DNA of 64,000 nucleotides from Blastocatellia bacterium AA13. Its GTDB lineage: Bacteria; Acidobacteriota; Blastocatellia; UBA7656. Location of the stretch: NCBI GenBank assembly GCA_003222245.1, contig QHVH01000013.1:124001-188000 (forward strand). The letters are read 5' to 3'. Shown one piece after another: positions 17,182 through 26,706 of the stretch (the stretch's first letter is position 1; each line of letters starts with the position of its first letter). The translations under genes were made by a program, and so were the position numbers. Below the pieces are notes generated by a model, which was not told the origin of the DNA, ran no database searches, and worked only from the letters and a program-made list of their open reading frames with translations.

Positions 17182-17646
17182 CTACTCGTAGTACCTCACC
17201 AGCCATTCGGCAACGAGCGCGGGCTTTGCTCCGCCTTCGATCTCAACTAAAACTGAGTAGACGATCTGCGCCCCGTCTTTTATGTCTTCGACGGATTGAA
17301 GCGTGAACCGGCCGCGAATTCTCGACCCGGATTTCACCGGCGAAGTGAAGCGGACCTTGTTCAGTCCGTAGTTGATCCCCATCTTGAATTTCCCTTCGAT
17401 CTTCACGGCCAGCGCGGCAAGATGACTGATGAGCGACAGCGAAAGAAATCCATGCGCGATCGTGGCGCCGAACGGCGATTCCGTGCCTGCGCGTTCTACG
17501 TCCACGTGTATCCATTGATGGTCTTCGGTAGCCGAGGCAAAGGTGTCGATGCGAGATTGAGAGACTTCCACCCAATCGCTGACGCTTAATTCCTGACCAA
17601 CCAGCGGCCTGAGTCCGGCGATACCTTCAATCACTCGTTGCGGCAT
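17182..17646 (-). CDS. MaoC-family (R)-specific enoyl-CoA hydratase
   Basis: 154 aa; start set at the ATG at 17646 because an AGGAG ribosome-binding site lies just upstream and the family N-terminus begins there. Single hot-dog domain with the hydratase-2 active-site block: 'FASATEDHQWIHVDVERA' supplies the catalytic Asp and His, and 'PFGATIAHGFLSLSL' forms the oxyanion turn. C-terminal strands 'NYGLNKVRFTSPVKSGSRIRG' are typical. It follows the CoA-transferase gene by 22 bp and probably hydrates the enoyl-CoA formed in this operon. Confidence 0.85.
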   Translation of the reverse strand: MPQRVIEGIAGLRPLVGQELSVSDWVEVSQSRIDTFASATEDHQWIHVDVERAGTESPFGATIAHGFLSLSLISHLAALAVKIEGKFKMGINYGLNKVRFTSPVKSGSRIRGRFTLQSVEDIKDGAQIVYSVLVEIEGGAKPALVAEWLVRYYE

Positions 17647-17668
17647 CTCGATTCTCCTGAAGCTTCTA

Positions 17669-18853
17669 TTAGATTGCTCCGCGCTCGCGAAACGCGCTGA
17701 TCTCTTCGGAGGTGAACCCGAGTTCCTCAAGCACCTCGTGCGTGTGTTCGCCGAGCCGGGGAGCGCGGCATTCAACGCCTCCGGGCGTCGCGCTCAATCG
17801 AATCGGCGTGTTGGCAATCGGCACCGTACCCGATCCTCCGGGGTCCTCCACCTCTTTTATAAGCTCGCGACTTTTGACATGAGGATCTTCCAATACTTCA
17901 TCCAGTGAATAAACCGGTGCGCACGGAACCCGAGCACGCTCGAGCTCGGATAGAGCTTCATTTCTGGTCCGCGTTGAGCACCACTTCGACATTATTTCGT
18001 TTATGAGCGCGCTGTTGTTTGCCCGGGTTATGTCGTCCTTGCAGCGGGGATCGTCGATGAGGTCCTCCCTTCCGACAAGCTTTGCCCACCTCCGGAACAT
18101 GCCGTCTCCAATCGTCGGGACCATAATCCAGCCATCCAGAGTCCTGTAGCTATCGCTTGGAGACGTGTAATAAGCCGTGTTTCCCGCCTGCTCGCGAATG
18201 ATTTCGGTGACGGCTCGTTCGGCCAGCAGGGGCGTCATGAATGCGATGCTTGTAGTGAGAAGCGACACATCGATCAACTGGCCTCGCCCGCTCTTCTGCT
18301 TCTCGTAGAGCGCGACCATGACGCCGTATGCCGCATGGAGCGCAGTCCCATAATCGACGTAGGCGACAATAGACCTTATTGGGACGCCAGGAACGCCGGT
18401 GAGGCTCATTGCTCCGCTCATCGCCTGGCCTACGGTGTCGAAGCCTACTCGATTGGCATATGGGCCGTCCGGCCCGAACGCGGACGCCATCGCCATTATG
18501 ATGTCGGGCTTTATTGCTCGAAGCGAATCGTAGTCGAGTCGCAGCTTCTTCATTACATCGATCGGGAGATTTACGACGACGACATCGGCGCTCTTAACCA
18601 GTCGCCGTATTATTTCCGCGCTGGCGTCGTTGGCCGGGTCTAGAGTGATGCCGCGCTTGTTGCGATTCATCGTTAGAAAGAGCCCGCCTTCACCGCTATT
18701 CGCGATTGGACCCACGCACCGGTCTTCGCTCCCTTCGCGGCGCTCGACTCGAATCACATCGGCGCCCATGTCCGCTAGAAGCATCGCGCAGTAGGGCCCT
18801 GCTATGAATCTTCCGAAGTCAATGACTCTGATACCTTGAAGCGGTCCAGGCAT
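17669..18853 (-). CDS. CaiB/BaiF-type family III CoA-transferase
   Basis: 394 aa, full length for the family. The N-terminal 'LQGIRVIDFGRFIAGPYCAMLLADMGADVIRVE' block is diagnostic, and the catalytic Asp is D139 in 'GFDTVGQAMSG'. The C-terminal 'PVYSLDEVLEDPHV' and 'PRLGEHTHEVLEELGF' are standard. The enzyme moves CoA between carboxylic acids by a ternary-complex mechanism, and a racemase relative is possible. It is the first gene of the operon, so it probably activates the acid that the hydratases, SDR and HMGS-like protein then process. Confidence 0.85.
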   Translation of the reverse strand: MPGPLQGIRVIDFGRFIAGPYCAMLLADMGADVIRVERREGSEDRCVGPIANSGEGGLFLTMNRNKRGITLDPANDASAEIIRRLVKSADVVVVNLPIDVMKKLRLDYDSLRAIKPDIIMAMASAFGPDGPYANRVGFDTVGQAMSGAMSLTGVPGVPIRSIVAYVDYGTALHAAYGVMVALYEKQKSGRGQLIDVSLLTTSIAFMTPLLAERAVTEIIREQAGNTAYYTSPSDSYRTLDGWIMVPTIGDGMFRRWAKLVGREDLIDDPRCKDDITRANNSALINEIMSKWCSTRTRNEALSELERARVPCAPVYSLDEVLEDPHVKSRELIKEVEDPGGSGTVPIANTPIRLSATPGGVECRAPRLGEHTHEVLEELGFTSEEISAFRERGAI

Positions 18854-18976
18854 TAGTTCTCCCGATTCGTGGAATGCTGGGCATCCTACCCTTTAGTCGT
18901 AGCGTTGTTCAACTGATGGTAGTGTCATAGATTGTGTTGTAATAATGCTGCTCGGATAGCTCTTTTGAGCGAATAC

Positions 18977-20614
18977 ATGAAATCGACTTCAGACGCAATC
19001 GACGCACTCCTACCGAGCGAGCCCGAGCTTTCCGCGCGAACGAGAGAGGCGAATCTGGAACGAATGCGCTTGCGCACGTTCGACATCGCCGTGATCGGCG
19101 GAGGGATTACCGGCGCCGGTATAGCGCTGGATGCGGCCTCGCGCGGGTTGTCGGCGGCGCTGGTCGAGAAGAACGATTTCGCGAGCGGAACAAGCTCGCG
19201 CTCATCGAAGCTCATCCACGGCGGTCTTCGGTATCTTGAACAGCGCCGGTTCTCGCTTGTACGTGAAGCCCTACGCGAGCGAGCGTCGTTGATGAAACTG
19301 GCGCCTCATCTGGCGAGGCCGCTCGGTTTTATTGTTCCGCTCTATGAAAAAGACAGACCCTCGCCGCTCGGCTCGAATCGCCTTAAGCTCGGCCTCGGCC
19401 TTTCGCTATATGATCTCTTGGCCCGTGGATCGAACATCAAGAGACATAGCTGGCTCGATGCCGAGCAGGTCGGTAAAGCGGCCCCTTTGCTCGATCAGGA
19501 TCACCTTCGCGGAGCATTCCTTTACTACGATTGTTTGACCGACGACGCTCGCCTCGTGATCGAGGTGATAAAGACGGCCGCGGCATATGGCGCAATAGTC
19601 GCTAACTATGCCGCCGTCGAGTCTTTTGAGAAGAGCGGCCGGCGTTTGACCGGCCTCAATGTGAAGGACCGGCTTACGGGAAATACTTTTACTCTTCGCG
19701 CGCGACTAATCATCAACGCGTCAGGAGTCTGGTCAGACCAGGTGAGCTCGCTTGCCGAAGGCCATGACGTGAAGCGACTACAGCCGTCAAAGGGTATCCA
19801 CCTCGTACTGCCCGCGGACAAATTCCGTTGCGAGCGCGCGGTTTTGATTCCGTCGCGCGGCGAACAGCGATTCCTATTCGTGATTCCATGGCACGGCCGC
19901 ACAATCGTGGGCACGACCGATACCGCTTACACGGGCGAGATCGACAATCCGCGCGCGGAAGCAAATGAAATCGCGCGAGTGCTGGAATCGGCCGCTGTAA
20001 TGTTTCCCGAAGCACGGCTGTCTACGCACGACGTTATCAGTGCTTTCGCCGGCCTCAGACCGTTGATAGGTTCGGATGCGTCTCAGACTTCTGACTTATC
20101 GCGCGAATCCGCGATCATAGAGAGTCGTTCCGGGCTCATTTCGTTGATCGGCGGAAAGCTCACGACATATCGCCATATGGCCGAGCAGGTCGTGAATCTG
20201 GCAGCGAAGAACCTAGCCCGTAACTTCGGCGTTGTTCCGGCGGCGCGTTCGAGCAGAACTGAGCAAATCTCACTGACCGGGGAGGCGCCGCGATTGGCGG
20301 ATTTGACTGATGATGCGAAGAGCTTCGGGGTGGCGGAAGAGACCGTAGCTCATCTCATGAACACGTATGGAGGGCGGTATCGAGAGGTGCTGCGAATCGC
20401 TGCCACGGGTACGCTCAAGAGGCCGCTGTCGAGCTCGCTTTCACATATTGAAGCCGAAGCGGTATATGCAGCCCGGCGTGAGATGGCGGTAAGAGTGGAA
20501 GATTTTCTGAATCGCCGGACTCGAATCGCTCTCCTGACCCGGAATCGAGGAGCAGAATGCGCGGCGGCCGTTGGAGAGTTGTTGGGCGTGAGCGACCTCT
20601 CTCCAATCAGCTAG
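18977..20614 (+). CDS. glpD: Aerobic glycerol-3-phosphate dehydrogenase
   Basis: 545 aa from the ATG at 18977; an upstream in-frame ATG at 18932 adds 15 residues not typical of the family. FAD-dependent, membrane-associated enzyme that oxidises sn-glycerol-3-phosphate to dihydroxyacetone phosphate and feeds electrons to quinone. The dinucleotide-binding 'FDIAVIGGGITGAGIALDA' block is followed by 'SSRSSKLIHGGLRYLEQ'. Further conserved blocks are 'WHGRTIVGTTDTAY', 'FAGLRPLIG' and 'SLIGGKLTTYRHMAEQ'. The C-terminal helical domain ends near 'RREMAVRVEDFLNRRTRI'. No glpK or glpF beside it. It is convergent with the ferredoxin-MBL gene, overlapping by 4 bp. Confidence 0.92.
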   Translation: MKSTSDAIDALLPSEPELSARTREANLERMRLRTFDIAVIGGGITGAGIALDAASRGLSAALVEKNDFASGTSSRSSKLIHGGLRYLEQRRFSLVREALRERASLMKLAPHLARPLGFIVPLYEKDRPSPLGSNRLKLGLGLSLYDLLARGSNIKRHSWLDAEQVGKAAPLLDQDHLRGAFLYYDCLTDDARLVIEVIKTAAAYGAIVANYAAVESFEKSGRRLTGLNVKDRLTGNTFTLRARLIINASGVWSDQVSSLAEGHDVKRLQPSKGIHLVLPADKFRCERAVLIPSRGEQRFLFVIPWHGRTIVGTTDTAYTGEIDNPRAEANEIARVLESAAVMFPEARLSTHDVISAFAGLRPLIGSDASQTSDLSRESAIIESRSGLISLIGGKLTTYRHMAEQVVNLAAKNLARNFGVVPAARSSRTEQISLTGEAPRLADLTDDAKSFGVAEETVAHLMNTYGGRYREVLRIAATGTLKRPLSSSLSHIEAEAVYAARREMAVRVEDFLNRRTRIALLTRNRGAECAAAVGELLGVSDLSPIS

Positions 20615-21486
20615 GCGGCTTGTGCGCGGCTTACGAGTCGCCGCAGGTGTTCGCGCATAAGCTCCGCGCCATCATGATGGATTCGCCCGTGGCCCGGCAG
20701 CACCCATTCGAACTCATACGCGAGCAGCTTCTCCAGCGATCTGATCTGATCGCTCCACGAGAACCATGCCACCGAGCTCGACGCGCTCAGCGTCCGTCTT
20801 TCCGGCGACCACCACAAATGATCTCCGCTGAAGAGAAACTTCTTTTGGTAAAGAAAGACCATATGGCCTCGAGTGTGTCCGGGAGTGGGAATGATCAGCA
20901 GATCATCGCCCAAAGCGACATCTCTCTCACCTTCTACGATTCGTTCTATGCCGAGCCGAGATGCGCCGTCGGCTCCGTGCATGACCCGCTCGCAGCCAAA
21001 CCTCTTCGCGAATTTGTCGTGGTCGGCTACATCGTCTCGATGGGTCAGGAGCATGGTACGAATTCCGCCCATCTCTTCGATACGCTTGATGAGGGGTCTC
21101 GTGAAGCGAGGTGAATCGACCAGAATATTGCCTCCCAATTCATCAGGACGGACGATCAAATAACTCCAGGCCCCGAAGCTCGACTCGGATGTGAATCCGC
21201 AGAAGTAAACATTCTCCGCGACCCTCGTCGGGAAAGCATCGATCCCTACATGTGCGTTTTGCCTGGATTCAGTCCTGATCGATGCGGTCGGACATGCGAC
21301 GAGCGCCATCAGTGCACTGCGATATTCGTCTTCTGTAGCCGGTTGATGGTAGACGCTCGACTGATCGCCATGGTCGCGAAACACCGCGCCCGCAATCTGC
21401 CTGCAAGCATCACAATCGATGCACGACGAGTCTACGTAAAACTCGCCAGGAACATTCTCGGCTAATCTGGTTCGTTGTTTGGTCAC
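20611..21486 (-). CDS. Ferredoxin domain-metallo-beta-lactamase fold fusion
   Basis: 291 aa, GTG start with an upstream AGGATGAG stretch. Residues about 15-70 form a single-cluster ferredoxin-like domain with C22-x2-C25-x2-C28 and C65-Pro. Residues about 90-285 form a metallo-beta-lactamase fold. The usual HxHxDH appears as 'LTHRDDVADH', and the later histidine is in 'TPGHTRGHMVFLYQ'. Further conserved elements are 'FSGDHLWW' and 'GHGRIH'. Similar ferredoxin-MBL fusions are annotated only as MBL-fold hydrolases. Possibly a redox-regulated hydrolase or thioesterase; substrate unknown. It is transcribed away from ubiX and meets glpD tail to tail. Confidence 0.78.
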   Translation of the reverse strand: MTKQRTRLAENVPGEFYVDSSCIDCDACRQIAGAVFRDHGDQSSVYHQPATEDEYRSALMALVACPTASIRTESRQNAHVGIDAFPTRVAENVYFCGFTSESSFGAWSYLIVRPDELGGNILVDSPRFTRPLIKRIEEMGGIRTMLLTHRDDVADHDKFAKRFGCERVMHGADGASRLGIERIVEGERDVALGDDLLIIPTPGHTRGHMVFLYQKKFLFSGDHLWWSPERRTLSASSSVAWFSWSDQIRSLEKLLAYEFEWVLPGHGRIHHDGAELMREHLRRLVSRAQAA

Positions 21487-21639
21487 TGCTCATCCTCTTT
21501 AACTTGTATCCATCATGTGTTCGTAAACCAGTCTAATTCTATTCGTTGAATCCCAGCAACACACCAGGATCCCACTGCCCGGCAACGCGCAATTGTCGGC
21601 CGTCTTGCCGCGCCGCTTTCACGTGATACAATTCGCACC

Positions 21640-22254
21640 GTGAAGACGATAACGGTTGGGATCAGCGGCGCGAGCGGCGCGTTATATGCCCAGCGGCTTC
21701 TGATGCATCTGGACGAGAGCGCCGAAGTTTCTCAGATCAACCTCGTCATAAGCGGTCCGGGCCGTCGCGTCATCGCCGACGAGCTCGAGATAAGCACCTC
21801 TTCGGATAGCGAACATCTCGTAGCCGATCTGGTCGGCAGGCCGTCACTAAAGACCGTCGTGTTTCATCCCGGCGATATTGGCGCCTCGATAGCATCCGGC
21901 TCCGCTCCAGTGGATGCAATGGTGATCATCCCGTGTTCGGCTTCGACGCTTGGAACGCTGGCGTCGGGCGCATGCAGAAACCTGCTTCATCGCGCGGCCG
22001 ATGTCTGCCTGAAAGAGAACAGGCGCCTCGTGCTCGTGCCTCGCGAGACTCCCCTATCAACTATTCATCTTGAGAACATGCTTAAGCTGAAACACGCTGG
22101 AGCACTGATCGTGCCCGCGATGCCGGCCTTCTATCACAAACCTGCCCACATCGTCGCGCTCGTCGACCATTTCATCTATCGCGTGATGGATCATCTTGGT
22201 CTTGCGCACTCACAGGAGACGGTCTGGCGCGGAGAAGCGGGCAAGGGCAACTGA
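21640..22254 (+). CDS. ubiX: Flavin prenyltransferase UbiX
   Basis: 204 aa with a GTG start. Makes prenylated FMN, the cofactor of UbiD-type decarboxylases in quinone biosynthesis. Visible signatures: '[16 protein letters not shown]' (FMN/phosphate-binding loop), '[30 protein letters not shown]' and '[19 protein letters not shown]', followed by '[10 protein letters not shown]'. Length is normal. It lies 8 bp upstream of a UbiA-type prenyltransferase, so the two form a quinone-biosynthesis operon; ubiD is not in the window. Confidence 0.92.
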   Translation: MKTITVGISGASGALYAQRLLMHLDESAEVSQINLVISGPGRRVIADELEISTSSDSEHLVADLVGRPSLKTVVFHPGDIGASIASGSAPVDAMVIIPCSASTLGTLASGACRNLLHRAADVCLKENRRLVLVPRETPLSTIHLENMLKLKHAGALIVPAMPAFYHKPAHIVALVDHFIYRVMDHLGLAHSQETVWRGEAGKGN

Positions 22255-22262
22255 GATCGAGT

Positions 22263-23144
22263 ATGAGCATCGGCGGCAGACTACGAATAACTCTCGAAAT
22301 GATAAAGATCGAGCACACGTTGTTCGCGCTGCCGTTTGCGTTTCTCGGAGCCGCGCTCGCCGCGCGGGATATTGGGCCTCAGCCTCTTCGATTCTGGCTT
22401 GTGAAGTTCGGCTGGATTACCGCGGCGATGGTGGGCGCGCGATCAGCCGCGATGGCTTTCAACCGGATCGTCGATCGTGAATTCGACAAGGCGAATCCTC
22501 GAACCTCGAGCAGGGCGCTGCCGGCAGGCCGACTTGATGTCGGATTCGCGTGGGAGTTCACGATTTCGTCGGCGCTGATTTTTCTTATCGCGGCGGCGAT
22601 GCTCAACAGGCTTACATTGATGTTATCGCCGATCGCGCTTTCGTCGGTTCTGCTTTACTCATACACAAAGCGGCTCACCGCTGCGTCGCATTTGGTCCTC
22701 GGCTGGTGTTTAGGCATCGCGCCCGCGGGCGCGTGGATAGCGATTCAAGGCAGGCTCACGATTGTTCCTGTATTGCTCTCCGTTTCGGTGATGTTCTGGA
22801 CGGCCGGTTTCGATATTCTCTATGCATGTCAGGATCGTGAGTTCGACAAGTCCGCTGGACTTCGATCGACACCGGAGCGTTTAGGATTGGCGAGGGCGCT
22901 GATTGCGGCCCGCGTCATTCACGGATTGATGTTCGCTGCGTTGATTGCTTTCTTTATGACGGCGCGTCTGGGGTGGCTCGGTCTTACGGGAGTACTTCTG
23001 ACCGGAGCGCTGCTGGTATATCAACATCGATTGGTCAAACCGAACGATTTGTCCAGGCTGAACGCCGCTTTCTTTACGACAAACGCATTTGTAAGCGTGA
23101 TCCTCTTTGTGACCATGGCGGGCGATGCGTGGCTGCTCAAGTAA
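22263..23144 (+). CDS. UbiA-type aromatic prenyltransferase (MqnP/UbiA-like)
   Basis: 293-aa integral membrane enzyme with about eight to nine helices. It carries both Asp-rich prenyl-diphosphate/Mg sites: '[15 protein letters not shown]' and '[20 protein letters not shown]'. It attaches a polyprenyl chain to an aromatic quinone precursor. In a bacterium that may use the futalosine menaquinone route, this pair with UbiX fits MqnP-like chemistry, but 4-hydroxybenzoate prenylation (UbiA proper) cannot be excluded. It follows ubiX by 8 bp. Confidence 0.85.
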   Translation: MSIGGRLRITLEMIKIEHTLFALPFAFLGAALAARDIGPQPLRFWLVKFGWITAAMVGARSAAMAFNRIVDREFDKANPRTSSRALPAGRLDVGFAWEFTISSALIFLIAAAMLNRLTLMLSPIALSSVLLYSYTKRLTAASHLVLGWCLGIAPAGAWIAIQGRLTIVPVLLSVSVMFWTAGFDILYACQDREFDKSAGLRSTPERLGLARALIAARVIHGLMFAALIAFFMTARLGWLGLTGVLLTGALLVYQHRLVKPNDLSRLNAAFFTTNAFVSVILFVTMAGDAWLLK

Positions 23145-23228
23145 TCCGCGCCGCCAGTCTGATACAATCCTGGCCGACTTGCCCCTGGCTTATTCATCAC
23201 AGAGAGACTTTGTTCGATCGGAGGCCGT

Positions 23229-23966
23229 ATGTCACCAGTCGCGCGCATTGGCGGTTTCATCTTAATTCTATTCTTATGCGTTTTCAGTTCCGCGTGTTTC
23301 ACTTTTGAACAAGAGATCTTCCTCAACGCGGACGGAAGCGGTGAGTTGACGCTCTACATTTCTCTCCCGGACTTTCCCGAAGATATGAAGTCTCAAGCGG
23401 CGCCGGGCCAGAAGAAAGACCCAACGCTGGAGATCGAGCAGTTCAAGAAAGAGATGACGGCGAGTGCTTCTCCTTCGCTCAAGATAAAAGAGATCAGGCA
23501 GATCAAAGCGAACGGGGTTCAGGGAATCTACGCCGTATTTCAATTCAAGGACATTAAAGATGTTCAGGCGACCCTGGCCAATCTGGGGAAGGGAAGCCTC
23601 AAAGAAGGCGAGATAAAGGGCAATTCCCAATGGACCGTCGAGCTTGAGCGAAAAGCCGCAAACAAGAACGCCTTCACGGGCAGGTTCCTTCTCAACCTGG
23701 ACGACAGTAAAAAAGTCGAAGAGAAAAAGCCGGACGAAAAAAAGAACGGCGAGCCGAAGCTGGAGATTAACCTCGACGGCTTCGAAGATCAGATGAAATC
23801 GCTCGCGCTTGGTCTGATTAGATTCCGCTTCGTTCTTCATGCTCCGGCGCCGATTACGGATTCTAACGCGGACATGATTGTGCAGGAGCGCACCGCCGTC
23901 TGGAACTGTTCTCTGATCTCGTTTGTTAAAAACAAAAAGGCGATCGAGATGAAGGCGACTTATTGA
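23229..23966 (+). CDS. Hypothetical lipoprotein
   Basis: 245 aa. A hydrophobic N-terminus with a lipobox ('VFSSAC', acylated Cys about residue 23) predicts outer- or inner-membrane anchoring in the periplasm. The mature part begins 'FTFEQEIFLNADGSGELTLYISLP', a phrase typical of DUF-type lipoproteins in Acidobacteria, and has a Lys/Glu-rich tract (about 160-180). No catalytic motif seen. It sits 84 bp after the UbiA gene on the same strand. Function unknown. Confidence 0.7.
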   Translation: MSPVARIGGFILILFLCVFSSACFTFEQEIFLNADGSGELTLYISLPDFPEDMKSQAAPGQKKDPTLEIEQFKKEMTASASPSLKIKEIRQIKANGVQGIYAVFQFKDIKDVQATLANLGKGSLKEGEIKGNSQWTVELERKAANKNAFTGRFLLNLDDSKKVEEKKPDEKKNGEPKLEINLDGFEDQMKSLALGLIRFRFVLHAPAPITDSNADMIVQERTAVWNCSLISFVKNKKAIEMKATY

Positions 23967-24068
23967 GACCGAGCACTCCTGACCCGCTAAGGCGGCATAT
24001 AGGAAGGCATTCCAGAGGGCGGCTCCGCGGCCAGAATACAAAACCGGGATCTTATTTCTTAACGCTTC

Positions 24069-25928
24069 CTAAACGCTCGAGCCCGGTCTCAGCAGTTCTT
24101 CCGAAGGCACAGATCCGGCGGTGAACGAAGGCCGGTCTCTAAACTGAATTTCGTAGAGCCGTTTGTAGAGGCCGCCCCTCGCGAGCAGTTCTTCGTGCGT
24201 GCCCTCTTCAATGACCCGGCCCGATTCAAGAACTACTATTCGATCCGCTCTGCGCACGGTGGAAAGCCGGTGGGCTATGACGAAGGTGGTTCGCCCCTGC
24301 ATCAGCGTATCCAACGCATCCTGAACCAGCTTTTCAGATTCTGAATCGAGTGAGCTGGTGGCTTCATCGAGAATAAGAATCGCCGGGTTCTTCAGAAGGG
24401 CTCGCGCGATCGCGATCCGCTGGCGCTCGCCTCCGGATAGCTTGACTCCTCGCTCACCCACCACGGTGGCGTAGCCCTCCGGAAAAGCACTCACGAATTC
24501 GTGGGCATGCGCGGCGCGCGCGGCCGCTTCAATTTCGTGATCGGCCGCGTCGAGTTTTCCATAAGCGATGTTTTCACGAATCGTGCCGCCAAACAGCACC
24601 GTTTCCTGAGGAACAATGCCGATTGCTCGCCTCAGATCGCTAAGCTTGATGTTCTTGATGTCTATATCGTCGACCCGCACCGCTCCCGAATCGACGTCGT
24701 AGAACCTGGGTATGAGCGACACAAGGGTGGATTTGCCCGCGCCGCTCGGGCCGACCAGCGCTACAACCTCGCCGGGGCGAGCTTCAACATCGACGTTTTT
24801 CAATACCGGAGCACTGCGCTCCTGTGCGTAGCTGAATCCAACCGCGTCCAGTTCGACGCGCCCCTTCACTCGATCGAGGGATCGCGCGCCCGGCGCATCG
24901 ACGATGGACGGCTTCATATCCAGGAGCTCAAACACTCTTCGCGAAGCGCCAATTGCACGCTGAAACTGTCCGTAGATCTCCGCCATGCCTCCGATAGAGC
25001 CGCCGATTACAAACGTATAAAGGATGAACGCGATCAAGCCGCCAGCGGTCATCTCTCCTGAAAGCACCATGCGGCTGCCCACCCACAACACGAACGCGAT
25101 GCCCCCATACACCACCAGGATAATAAATGCGACAAAGCTTCCATTTGCGACCGAGCTCCGCACCGCAAGTTTGAGCGCTTCTCTGATTCGCTCACCGTAG
25201 CGGCCTCTTTCGTAGTCTTCGCGAACAAACGACTGCACGATGCGGATGGCTGAGAGTGTCTCCTGGAGTATTGTGCTTGCCTCCGCGAGCTGATCTTGGA
25301 CCCTCGTGCTGAGTCGCCGCACATAACGGCCATAGAAGATCGCCCCGACTATTATGACCGGCACAACGGCCAGCATGATCGCGGTCAGGCGTGGGTTGGT
25401 CCACGCTATGATGCCGATGCCTCCGGCCAGCAGCAGCGCGATCCTCAAGAGTTCCGTAACGCTCCCGGTTGTGACGGTCTGTATAACGCTCACGTCGGAG
25501 GCCAACCGTGACGTCAATTCACCTACGCGCCGGTTCTCATAGAAGGCCACAGGCAAATTTGTCAGATGGGTATACAACTCGGTTCGAACATCGGCCACAA
25601 TTCGCTCGCCCGTGTAGGACAACAGGTAGGATCGCAAAAAACTGAACGCCGCTTGTACGGCGAACACACCCAGCATGATCAACGCGAGGCGGTTCAGCTC
25701 CTCCGAGTTGCGGCGATTAAAAGCCGCGTCGGTAATTTGGCGAACGACTTGAGGCGCAAGAAGGCCGAACGCGCTGGCAATCACCATGCTTATCAGGGCG
25801 ATGCCGAGCCTCAATCGATACGGCTTCGTGTAGGAGAGCAATCGAAGCAGATCTCGCGGCGAGCCCTTCTTCTCGTCCGTCGCGGACTGCTTCGTTGAAA
25901 CGATCTCTTTGTCAGATTTTTGTGGCAA
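24069..25928 (-). CDS. MsbA-like ABC exporter (fused membrane and ATPase domains)
   Basis: 619 aa. Six transmembrane helices in residues about 40-330 (type 1 exporter domain), then the nucleotide-binding domain: Walker A GPSGAGKST (about 392-400), Q-loop, signature LSGGERQ (about 497), Walker B 'ILILDEATSSLD' and switch His in 'VIAHRLSTVRRADR'. This is the half-transporter layout of lipid flippases such as MsbA or of multidrug exporters. It begins with TTG, without an obvious Shine-Dalgarno. No LPS gene lies beside it, so lipid-A export is only one option. Confidence 0.87.
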   Translation of the reverse strand: MPQKSDKEIVSTKQSATDEKKGSPRDLLRLLSYTKPYRLRLGIALISMVIASAFGLLAPQVVRQITDAAFNRRNSEELNRLALIMLGVFAVQAAFSFLRSYLLSYTGERIVADVRTELYTHLTNLPVAFYENRRVGELTSRLASDVSVIQTVTTGSVTELLRIALLLAGGIGIIAWTNPRLTAIMLAVVPVIIVGAIFYGRYVRRLSTRVQDQLAEASTILQETLSAIRIVQSFVREDYERGRYGERIREALKLAVRSSVANGSFVAFIILVVYGGIAFVLWVGSRMVLSGEMTAGGLIAFILYTFVIGGSIGGMAEIYGQFQRAIGASRRVFELLDMKPSIVDAPGARSLDRVKGRVELDAVGFSYAQERSAPVLKNVDVEARPGEVVALVGPSGAGKSTLVSLIPRFYDVDSGAVRVDDIDIKNIKLSDLRRAIGIVPQETVLFGGTIRENIAYGKLDAADHEIEAAARAAHAHEFVSAFPEGYATVVGERGVKLSGGERQRIAIARALLKNPAILILDEATSSLDSESEKLVQDALDTLMQGRTTFVIAHRLSTVRRADRIVVLESGRVIEEGTHEELLARGGLYKRLYEIQFRDRPSFTAGSVPSEELLRPGSSV

Positions 25929-26128
25929 ACGGACAGATTATTGCATTACACCTTCCGGAATTGAAAACGAGCCTGGCTCGCGCGTACTTGAGCTAACAGA
26001 TAACAAGCTCGATCCGCCCTATTAAGCAAGTTGTATTGGAAAATCTCTACTCGGGGACGAATAAATATAGAAGAATCAAACAGCGGCTTGATGCTTATAG
26101 CAACGCGCATGTCGATAACTCCGCTGGC

Positions 26129-26157
26129 TTGACAATGATTAGACCCTTTCGTATTCT
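26129..26157 (+). promoter_or_regulatory. Sigma-70-type promoter for the rplM operon
   Basis: Perfect -35 TTGACA (26129-26134), 17-bp spacer, and -10-like TATTCT (26152-26157, four of six consensus bases). It lies 41 bp upstream of the rplM ATG, in an AT-richer 270-bp gap. Confidence 0.65.
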
Positions 26158-26198
26158 TTCGGTTCGTCTCTTTACACAGGGATTTGGAGATTCATAGC

Positions 26199-26633
26199 AT
26201 GCGAACATTCGTACCGAGCGGTAAGAACCTTGAAGCCAGCCGTAAATGGCATCTGGTGGATGCCGAAGGAAAGACAGTTGGAAGACTGGCGTCGCGCGTT
26301 GCGACAATCCTGATGGGCAAAGCTAAACCCAGCTACACGCCCTACATTGACGTTGGCGACCACGTAGTTGTCGTAAATGCCGAGAAGGTGGTTCTGACCG
26401 GAGCCAAGTGGCAGGACAAAATCTATCGCCATCACACTGGATATCCCGGCGGGCTCAAAGAAGTGAGCGCGCAGAAGCAGCTCCAACAACATCCGGAACG
26501 CATACTCGAATCGGCGATTCGAGGCATGCTGCCGAAAACGAAAATGGGCCGGGCGATGGCAAAAAAACTTAAGGTGTACAGCGGCTCCGATCATCCGCAC
26601 AAAGCGCAGCAACCGGAGCCGCTTTCTTTTTGA
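26199..26633 (+). CDS. rplM: Ribosomal protein L13
   Basis: 144 aa. The ATG at 26199 is chosen because GGAGA lies 8 bp upstream and the family begins near 'RTFVPSG'; a TTG five codons earlier is unlikely. Conserved L13 blocks: '[19 protein letters not shown]', '[19 protein letters not shown]', '[13 protein letters not shown]', '[15 protein letters not shown]' and '[11 protein letters not shown]'. An early-assembly 50S subunit protein. First gene of the conserved rplM-rpsI pair. Confidence 0.96.
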   Translation: MRTFVPSGKNLEASRKWHLVDAEGKTVGRLASRVATILMGKAKPSYTPYIDVGDHVVVVNAEKVVLTGAKWQDKIYRHHTGYPGGLKEVSAQKQLQQHPERILESAIRGMLPKTKMGRAMAKKLKVYSGSDHPHKAQQPEPLSF

Positions 26634-26706
26634 GAGATCGCGTGAAATTCGAAGTGCTGAACAGCAACAAAGCTGATCGTAGCGATTTATAGCAAGGAGA
26701 GGAATC

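Noticed and set aside
24069-25928. MsbA exporter and LptD as one LPS locus
   Set aside because: They are more than 23 kb apart with unrelated genes between them.
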